A program made the translations under genes and the position numbers. From Isoetes taiwanensis (taxonomy: Eukaryota > Streptophyta > Lycopodiopsida > Isoetales > Isoetaceae): a stretch of 64,000 bases of DNA. This document shows positions 56,283 through 64,000 of this stretch, piece by piece. The stretch is taken from the NCBI GenBank assembly GCA_021234155.1, contig JAJEKV010000005.1, forward strand, positions 11,863,287-11,927,286, given 5' to 3'. Numbering within the stretch: position 1 is the stretch's first letter; the number at the start of each line of letters is the position of its first letter. The notes below the pieces were generated by a model that saw nothing but the letters and a program-made list of their open reading frames with translations, had not been told where the DNA came from and did no database searches.

Positions 56283-58558
56283 ATATGTTGCATATGCAAT
56301 TTGGATAACTGCAGAGTCTGCCTAAGAGACCTTACATTTCCTCAGCATTCCACTAGCAGTCTCTCTTTAAGTATATATCAGATTATTTGCCATTATCATG
56401 TGGGTCCGTTGCACGTATTAGAATGGAACCTCTCAAAAAGGGATTGATACACTAACTTTCCTCATAAACATGTTCGATGTTATGGGAAAGCAGTTTATAA
56501 GAGATTCCAATGTGGATCAAAAGCAACAGCATCTCCAATATGCTACCAATGAAACTTTGAAGCCTTATTTGGAACTACAACCTCAAGAAATGAGCAAGCC
56601 AGGTAGGAACAAGTTGTATGTGAATCAGAAAACATGACGACAGGCAGTTCAAAGTTTTCAAGACAAAATACTATGTTATTATTCATCTTTAAATTCCCAA
56701 AATGAACGCTCACTTGAAAGACTAAACAAGGATCAAGTCTCGTCATCTGGTACCTACCGCAGTAACTCCCATGAAAGCTAAACAGAGAAATCCTCTTAAT
56801 ATTCAGTATCACTCCATTCTTTTATTAGGAATATGTTGGGTCCAAATACCGACTGGCAAAGCATCACGCTTAAATTTAAATACGGTTCAGAGAAATGCTG
56901 GTAACTTCTTTTAATCTATGCAACTGTTAGTTATACTGTTCTATAAAGATCAAGGGTTCTAACAATCACCATGACTGCCCGAGATCGTGACTGCAAAAGA
57001 TCTTGAAGAAACTTCCACCTAGGATCAAGTCCTACCCGTACCTTCACCTCCAGTGAATTTGGCCAATCTTTCAGATCGGTCTTCTCTTCACTATATACAA
57101 GAGAAAACACAGTTGATAAGATCTCGCTGTAGAATAAGGAGATTCACAATTATCCCCTATCATTATAACTTGAATACCATTTACTGAGAACAACCGTTGG
57201 GCTTTGACAACACTTTATATATTAAACACTGTAAGATTGGCCTAAATAATTTTGGAACTGCCTTATGAGCATTCAAGACTTAAGATTTCATAAATACCTT
57301 AAATGCTTTAAATGTATTATAAGCATAAAATTCCACACTATATGACTTTACCATTTTTGACCTCTGTTTGGAGAGCTAGAACCCAATGCGACCTACAAGA
57401 ATGCCTTTGACAGTTAAAATCCAGGAGATATAGAGCAATATTACTAGGGATGAATTAACAAATTGTAAAAACTTTTTGAATGCCATTATTGAGTACCATA
57501 TCCAGGTGCGTACTTGGCTTATAGAAAGCAAACACCACAAGAATTCTTAAGAATCACCTCAAGATATCATGCCAAAGAAACACGGTATCAGTACAATCCG
57601 GAACCCACATCAAGAAATACATAATGATTTGTAACTCATTGGCCTTTATTTAGCTGTAGAACTAATCCTATTGAAGACTGATTGTCTACTCATCAATACC
57701 ATGAAAGAACTACCGAAACATTCCCACCATTTTGGCATCATTTAAATGCTTATCCACTCACCTAACAAGACATGTATGACTAACACAGCTAGAATTGCCT
57801 CCTGCAAACTGGCATAGCTTCCATAGCCAAAAGAAAGGGAAAACTCGATACATATTTTAAATGCCTAACATATGACCTAGGCTTCCATGTCCTTGGGATC
57901 CATATCCCAATTACAAACAAGGAACATAGATTATAACTGATTAAACCTCTTTAACATAACTCCTTCAAAGACAAATGCTGAATGATCAGAATTCAGAGCT
58001 TACAATGGGACTTTCAGTAATGACTCTATTGTTTCTACCAGTTAAAGTGTGGTTTTATGAAGCCATAAGAGCTTGCAGAGACTTTTTGTCTTTATGCAAG
58101 ACGCATCATTTCTGCTTCCAACAATAAGAACTAGCATATGATGAGAATCCATGAGCACCTACGCAAGCATCACCGTTATTCCTGAACTAACCCCTTCTTT
58201 TTTACAGTTAATCAAATGGTGCAATGCAAAAATAAACAACACCTTAGTTATGGCGTTGCCATTCTTTCTGATACACAGCTCCTATCTGTAGGAATCCTTC
58301 CTGCCCAGTTCCTCCTTATAGGCTTCCAAACGAGCTCCCACCTCCGGAGGCGACAACGCATGCGATCTGGGCAGTGCATGCAAAGTCCCAGTTTGCAACA
58401 AAACCCATGCTGGCACCGGTTAGCCGGTTTTGAAATGGATTGCCAAGAACAGCCGTGACCGCCAATTTACACCTTATAACAAGTTTTTAGCAGTCATTGG
58501 CATATTCTGGCATATACTAGTATATACTTGAAATATGCCATAAACCCACATAAACAAG

Positions 58559-59004
58559 GGCTTGCCCCCCTAGGGGCAACCCAAAAAAGTGCACTTTGGA
58601 AAAAAAAACCCTGAACCTTCTCCAACACAAATCCACGCCAGTTTCCAAACAAAACCCAGGTGCCACCATCATGAAAATACGTATTTCAATACGAATACCA
58701 TTTTAACCTTCCACAATCTTATGTTAGAAAAAAACTGTTTTTGATTGCGCACACATTTTGTGGAGCGTCGGACAAACAAAGGAAATACACTCGTCGAATG
58801 AAGGTTTAGTGGTAGGCCAAAATGAGGAAAAGAATTGGCAGATAACGGGTGCTAAAAACACCAATAATGGTCTTTTTTCTTTTGACGGTGGAAGGTCACC
58901 CTCCTCTAAATCAAATAAATTTGCTCCCGAAGGGCCGGCCACCCTTTCAATCTCATTTCCAAGCTCAGCCATGGCGACCCATTTGAGGGGCCGGACGGAG
59001 GGCG
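58559..59004 (+). promoter_or_regulatory. GC-richer upstream region of the two-exon gene
   Basis: This region follows the tandem array. It contains a palindrome TTGCCCCCCTAGGGGCAA-like at about 58562 and an upstream ATG at 58971 opening a 41-codon frame that overlaps the main start. No clear TATA box is visible. It would be the promoter and leader of the next gene. Confidence 0.35.
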
Positions 59005-60091
59005 ATGGCAGAGGGGAGGAAATCCTTGACACCAAAAAGAAGGCCACCCATTCGGATAGCCAGAAGCCACCACAGGCCGGAAAAGGGCGGCTTTAATCGA
59101 AGATACGACCAAGGGTTCTATGGAATTCAAAACACAAACATAACCAGATTTTTGCAAGAAAAACCGCCCAAGCATTCGTACCACCCTGAATTGCTGAACA
59201 AACCGGAGCCCAGTTACTACAAAAACTCCTGCTGGATGACACAGGTTTTTTTTGGAGGCCGGATAAAGCGTGTCGATTTGAATCAGCTCTGTTATGGGTA
59301 TCACAGATTGCGTACAGATGTCACTGAATCGCTGAGAAGCCCTGTTCCTCCTCATTCTTTGCCTTCTTCTCCTGTGCCTTGGCATGGCAGACACCGGACT
59401 TATGTTACTCAACCTGATTTCGATGATTACTCAGGTACTTCGTCCATTTCTATTTTCGTTTGTTTTTAAGTTTTCCTGGAAATGCACATAAAGTTTTTAG
59501 GGGTCCATATGTCCTTTTTTAAAGGGTATGCTTGCTTGAATTTTCATTTCAAGAGCTTAAGTTTTGTTCTCCAAACTACTTTTCTAGTAAACATGTGCCC
59601 AACGTTGCCGCCTCTGACCATGAGCATGACACCTTATCTTTATATAGTCTTTGATGTAGGATTCTATCTTTATATAAGTTTTGATGTTCTCACTTAGCCT
59701 TTTGATCTCTGATTTTGTTATGTATTGTGTTAGGTATGGCTTTACTTTTTTAGTGCTTCATGTTGCCTAGGGACTTTGCTTATAATTCTTTTCTATTCTT
59801 ACAATCTCTTTGTTTTTATTGAATGTAGTCACGAGCAGTCCAACCATTGAATCTTCTAAAGTAACTCAAAATCTCCTACTGTCTACGACTCCTATAAGCG
59901 AGCCAGTTGAACCCAAGTTCATTACCCCTTGCCCTCTGACTCCAGTGAGGGAGCCTATTAAGTCCCAACAAATCCTTCCTCGATCAGTGACTATAAGGAC
60001 GCCTATTGAATCCAAGTTGATTCCTCCTCACGCTAGAACTCCAATAAGGGAGCCGACTGAATCCAATTTAATTCCTCGCTTTTTTACTTAA
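59005..60091 (+). CDS. Two-exon gene of unknown function with proline-rich repeats
   Basis: Exon 1 is 59005-59434 (ends TACTCAG|GTACTT) and exon 2 is 59829-60091 (after TTGAATGTAG). They join in phase (S-V-T-S-S-P) with no stop, giving about 230 residues. Exon 1 is basic and aromatic (RSHHRPEKGGFNRRYDQGFY; SCWMTQVFFGGRIKRVDL) and ends in an acidic FDDYS. Exon 2 is four degenerate 17-residue repeats of the form TPIxEPxESKxIPPxxx, for example TPVREPIKSQQILPR and TPIREPTESNLIPR. I do not recognise the family. No signal peptide or membrane segment is evident. The start could instead be an upstream ATG in another frame, but only this one continues through the splice. The clean splice phase and lack of breaks make it one of two apparently intact genes here. 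Confidence 0.5.
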
Positions 60092-61650
60092 CTTCATTTT
60101 ATTCTTTCCCTACATTTTGATAATGAGATTGTATTAGTCACATGAATTTAATTGAATAATTTTGATAAGAAGAGAAGTTTCATATGTAAAAGATGTTTTT
60201 GGCCTTTCTTTTGCATAGACAATGTATGCAACAATAACACATAAAATAATATAGTGCCATATTCAAGTTTGATCTTTAACTTCAATCATGAATTTGTACA
60301 AAAAATGGCCTTCCATGATGGATCATTATGAGAACGGTCTTTTGAAATTGGTGAAGCCATTTCGTCCGGGAGCCTTTGAAGGAATTAGATCTTCTATAGT
60401 GATGAAGAGGAAAGCAACTTCATATCTATTGGACTTTCTTCATTATTTGTTACCAAATAATTTAGCATTTGTTAGACAATGTCACTCAAATTTGTGATAT
60501 GCAATATATCAATGTTATTGTCTTAGAAAAAAGAACATCATATGTTGAGAGCTTGATAAAGCAGGAACTTGTATCTTGTTCTATTGTTATATTGAATAAA
60601 ATTATTGGAAACTTATTTCGTGTTTAATGAGGATTTTGAGAGGGTGCTCCAACTTGCATTTTGGGTAGTACTATACAACCTTGCCACCATGGGCTATGTT
60701 CTACTCTTGAAGACCCCTCTACATGCATCTCTTTTCTTGAAAACCTTTCGAGGCAGGGGTTTTTTAATCCTAGTAGTAATGATTGTACTAGCCCATTGTA
60801 TGGGTCCCATGACCTATTGGTCTCCGTGGACGTTAAAAAAACTATTCTATTCTATTCTATTCTTTATTAAAGGCCTTACTCATGAAGCTCCCTCTTGCCT
60901 AAAAAACAAACGACACAATCACAAAAAGTCGACTAGTGATATCTATTTTGGCCTCTGTGTGTACATATTAATTTTTCTTAAAGGGATTTGGGTTTTTCTA
61001 TTGTGCTTCCTGGCAATGGCGATCGGGAATACATAAGTCCTAGATTGAATTTCAATCACTGGCAGGGATTAACACTAACAATGTTAAAGACTAACCTATA
61101 TACAAGCAAAACTTTCTCTAGCCTATCTAGATTGAGTAATTTTTATTTTTCGAATAGAGAATGATAAGAGAAGCCTTATGCTATCAATTATTCAAAATCT
61201 GAATTACCTTCTTCATCCCACCTATTACCTGCTGTCGAACCTACCTGAGCACATAGCTCAATAGATGCGCACCAATAAAATAAGATGCACATTGTTCTGC
61301 ATCTAATGCATCTAAAGTTCGATGTGTGGGGTAAAAAAAGTTTTAATTAGGTTGTCTCCCTTTCCCGTTAGGCTTTCCTATATTTCCGACATGCAAACCC
61401 TGATGATGCATCTTTTAGAAGGGTCTTATCTATGATCTAGCAAATCATTTATCCCCTTATGCAACTTGCAAAAGGTTTGCTCAATAATGATTCTATTGTT
61501 CCAGACATATTGAATCATTATGGTGGACTATGTAGATGCTTGCTTAATGAACCTTTTACAAGTGTTCAGTGAATTAAAAACATATCCAGTTAATGAAAAA
61601 GATTACATTACACACAAGGGTTACTAGATATTGGAGTATTCAATGTTCTT
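60092..61650. other. Intergenic, nothing recognised
   Basis: Small plus-strand frames at 60288-60497 and 60605-61036 carry no known domain. The segment 60740-60830 (including 'gtttttta.tcc') resembles short pieces at 5940 and 18545, so it is probably repeat-derived. A (ttcta) microsatellite of about five units lies at 60842-60866. Confidence 0.45.
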
Positions 61651-62498
61651 GTAACAGATGCTTGGAAACAGATGCTTCTTGTTTGCTCTCAAATCTTTTG
61701 ATAACATAAACCATTAATTCCCAACAACTATAATTAAATTCCCCCTCAACAATAAAACTCATGTTTCTAAGTCTATTACGTTTATGAATTTCTAGCATAA
61801 ATTGCTTTATATTCACAACATCTTTCTAAAGACACCTATAGAGATGTACAGAACATCTCCAATTCCCAAGGCCCCGAAGGGGCCAAAAAACTTTTAAATT
61901 AACACAAACCATTAAACACCTTTAAATTAAAATCCCCTTGAAACCCCTTTTGGTTTGGGTGCATATTCACAGGGGTGACTCCGGGCATCGAGAGCTGTTG
62001 GATGGGTATATTTGCAAGTTATTCCTCGATCTATACCATAGATAGCGATCCTCGCTTGTGGGGTATGCTTATACAAATTTTGGTATATTGTATAACGAGG
62101 TTTACAAAATACTATAAGGTTTGTAGTAATATAATTAATGGTGTAGATTTTATGTGTGTTATACGGTTTTAAAGAATACGAGAGGGGCTTTCACTGCCCT
62201 ACATCACCCCCCCATATGAATATGAGGTGTTTAAAGGTTTGTGTTAATTTAAAAAAAAAAATTGGTCCCTTTGGAGCCTTGGGAAGTGGAGATGTTCTGT
62301 ACATCTCTATAGGTGTCTTCAGAAAGGTGATGTGAATATAAAGCAATTTATGCTAGAAATTCATAACATAAATAGACTTTAGAAACATGAGTTCTATTAT
62401 TGAGGGGGGATTTAATTAAAGTTGTTGGGAACTAATGGTTTATGTTATCAAAAGATTTGAGAGCAAACAAGAAGCATCTGTTTCCAAGCATCTGTTAC
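61651..62498. mobile_element. Foldback element with about 270-bp inverted arms
   Basis: The left arm (61651-61918) begins GTAACAGATGCTTGGAAACA, and the right arm (62231-62498) ends with its reverse complement. Similarity runs through 'tctcaaatcttttgataaca', 'tttctagcataaattgcttt', and 'agagatgtacagaacatctc', with small indels. The central 310 bp is unique and has a 65-codon frame without a domain. No transposase is present, so it is a non-autonomous foldback/MITE-type element. I found no obvious target-site duplication. The arm ends also contain an internal repeat (cagatgctt twice). Confidence 0.88.
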
Positions 62499-63327
62499 AT
62501 AATAGGTTTTCTAAAAAGTAGTACAGTTGGTATTCTGGAATAAAAATTTTGGGCTTACGTAGTGTAACGAACACGAAAGAAGGATTATTCTATTTTTAGG
62601 GCGAGAAGCTTCTGTCAGATAGCGATGGCGCAGATAAGAGGTACTGGGGAGATAGAGATGTTGACTGAGGTTTTGTGACGCAGAGAGGCCATTAACGATG
62701 TTGACCTCCGTTTTGCAAGTCTTGGACATTTGCTTTCTTCTTCTTCTTTTGTTGCAATTTATCCATAGATGTGTTCACGTGTTCTGCGTTTGATCGAATT
62801 TGTTTATGTTCCTTATTGTTTGCAAATTTATCCATAGGATGTCCATAAGTTTTTTTATTCTTTGTTTGCTGCAATTTATCGACAGGAGTTCTATATAATA
62901 CGACATAGATTGTACAATTTGTAGAATCATTGTAAGGCTTTTTCTTCATAGTGGATCAGTTTTTGTTTTTATGTTTTGTTTTGTAATGTGTTTTATACTT
63001 GTGATGGCAAAGTGAATACGCCGTCAAAATTGTCTTTAGTGTTATAATCTGTAAAAGCTCTAATGGCAAGGTGTGTTCTGTTGGATGATGATTTGGAAAA
63101 CTTATGGTATTTAAAGATATGACATATTGGACATTGTTGGACGTTAGATATTGGACTTATTAAAATTATATGATTAGGAACATTGTGTTTTTTGTATACC
63201 TGACAGGTCGATAGATTACATGGTGCTTTGGCAGCTTGAGGAAGCGTATGGAGCAAGATGCAATTCTTGTAGGCAACCAGCTCCTTAGGTATGATGTCAA
63301 TTTTCTAGCTCATTGGATGTATATAGA
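62499..63327. other. Intergenic, nothing recognised
   Basis: Minus-strand frames (62511-62949, 62993-63256) overlap and lack domains. No RNA gene is seen. Confidence 0.5.
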
Positions 63328-63423
63328 AATGCTTGTTTTGCTGAGATTTCAGGAATGGAAAATGTCGATGCGTGGTAGCGCGGAGGCATTTGACATGCTC
63401 GGAATCTCAGCAAAACAAGCATT
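63328..63423. ncRNA. Candidate small-RNA hairpin, perfect 21-bp stem
   Basis: Bases 63328-63348 (AATGCTTGTTTTGCTGAGAT and one T) pair perfectly with 63403-63423. The 54-base loop can extend the stem imperfectly (ATGTC.ATGC with GGCATTTGACAT). Arm length and loop are in the range of plant miRNA precursors. A young MITE hairpin is an equally good reading. No known miRNA sequence is recognised. Confidence 0.35.
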
Positions 63424-63465
63424 CCTAAAACGTGAAAATAACTTGAAATGCATTCTGCAGGTCAG

Positions 63466-63562
63466 AATGTAAGGTAAATGAAGCTGAATGTGAGGTAAAT
63501 GAAGCTGAATGTGAGGTAAACGAAGCTGAAAAATATAGAATGCAAGGTAAATAGAAAGAACG
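63466..63562 (+). repeat. Tandem repeat, 22-bp unit (gaatgtgaggtaaatgaagct)
   Basis: Three to four units of about 22 bp occur in direct order, decaying rightward into 'gaatgcaaggtaaatag' and 'gaacgcgaagtaaatatg'. A related motif returns at 63876-63945 on the other side of the GC-rich hairpin. Confidence 0.8.
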
Positions 63563-63697
63563 CGAAGTAAATATGAAGAATGCGCCGTAACTGAACAAAA
63601 GAGAAAACTGACCTTATGTTGCTGGAAATGAAAGTATGCCACATGGCAAGGCGCCATTGGTGGAGAGGGCGGAATGCTTCTCAAGTTGTTTTTACAT

Positions 63698-63809
63698 ATA
63701 TAAGAATGGCAGTTTACTGCCGATTCCCAGGGAGGAATCCCTGCCGACGCGCGGAGCGCGGAGGCAGGGATGACTCCCTGGGAATCGGCAGTAAACTGCC
63801 ATTCTTATA
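63698..63809. repeat. Perfect GC-rich hairpin, about 40-bp arms
   Basis: TATAAGAATGGCAGTTTACT and the following GCCGATTCCCAGGGA pair exactly with their reverse complement ending at 63809. The loop side contains GGAATCCCTGCC / GGCAGGGATGACTCC and a CGCGCGGAGCGCGG core. It sits between two blocks of the 'aggtaaat' tandem motif. Confidence 0.9.
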
Positions 63810-63839
63810 ACGTGGATGCAATTTAGGTTGCATTCTGCT

Positions 63840-63950
63840 CTGAATCGGGGGTAAAAACTTCAGAATCGAGGGTAGAAAGCATCGGAATGAGAGGTAGATG
63901 GCCGGAATGAGAGGTAAATCGCCAGAATCTGAGGTAAATCCAAGTAATTT
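63840..63950 (+). repeat. Tandem 'cgGAATGAGAGGTAAATggc' motif
   Basis: Four or five copies of a roughly 17-20 bp motif (agaatcgagggtagaaag, cggaatgagaggtagatgg, cggaatgagaggtaaatcg, cagaatctgaggtaaatcc) share 'gaat...aggtaaat' with the array at 63466-63562. The arrays and the hairpin between them may form one element. Confidence 0.7.
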
Positions 63951-64000
63951 CAAGAACTGCCGCTGCTCTTCAGCTTCAAAGAAGTTCCGGAAGAGAACCA

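Larger units (their letters stand above)
52537..58558. repeat. 2.73-kb unit in tandem, about 2.2 copies
   Basis: The start sequence 'ggactttcagtaatgactct' occurs at 52537, 55269 and 58008, so periods are about 2732 and 2739 bp. Copies 1 and 2 are full length and differ by scattered substitutions and small indels. Copy 3 stops after about 550 bp, at 58558. Each full unit holds one PPR pseudogene on the minus strand. The array begins exactly where the DIRS-type element is truncated. Identity of a few percent divergence or less suggests recent unequal exchange. The rest of the unit has no recognised gene. Confidence 0.92.

Noticed and set aside
58906-59412. 168-codon minus-strand frame
   Set aside because: It lies opposite the two-exon plus-strand gene, whose splice phase is consistent, and it shows no domain.
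60605-61036. 143-codon hydrophobic frame as a membrane protein
   Set aside because: It has no recognisable family, overlaps a different frame of similar quality, and contains a ttcta microsatellite.

Overview
The window looks like intergenic DNA from a large, repeat-rich land-plant nuclear genome. Spliceosomal introns, an AP2/ERF (DREB-type) gene, PLS-type PPR fragments, a TDY-class MAP kinase pseudogene and Ty1/copia and Ty3/gypsy elements all point to a plant. A DIRS-type tyrosine-recombinase retroelement and a DUF7869-like element gene favour a fern or another non-flowering lineage over an angiosperm. That placement is inference. Most of the 64 kb is decayed mobile DNA, and few genes look intact.

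Layout. 1-4 kb: a compact DREB-type AP2/ERF gene between direct repeats. 4.5-17 kb: tandem repeats, a strand-asymmetric T/C-rich tract, two copies of a roughly 1-kb dispersed repeat, and a cluster of near-palindromes built on TTCGC-TA-GCGAA. 17.5-27.8 kb: two LTRs of one gypsy family in opposite orientation, one with a pol remnant and one with a gag remnant. Between them lies a copia element with a 5' LTR, a primer-binding site and a disabled gag-pol. 28-35 kb: a broken minus-strand, intron-containing gene whose product resembles ParB/sulfiredoxin-fold proteins. Its second intron is packed with the palindrome CACGCC-A/T-GGCGTG. 35.6-44.6 kb: a candidate 9-kb terminal-inverted-repeat element. 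It carries intron-containing fragments of unrelated host genes, including a UBTD-like ubiquitin-domain gene and a MAP kinase. 45-49 kb: an acidic minus-strand gene under a promoter block related to one at 35.5 kb, then a DUF7869-like element gene. 49-52.5 kb: a gypsy protease remnant and the RT-RNase H-tyrosine-recombinase end of a DIRS/Ngaro-like retrotransposon. 52.5-58.6 kb: a 2.73-kb unit repeated in tandem about 2.2 times, each full unit carrying the same PPR pseudogene. 59-60.1 kb: a clean two-exon gene of unknown function. 61.6-64 kb: a large foldback element and two hairpin loci.

The best-supported unusual items are the DIRS-type recombinase element, the ParB-like gene with its palindrome array, and the gene-capturing 9-kb element. 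All homology statements rest on motif recognition by eye. No database search, alignment or folding program was run.
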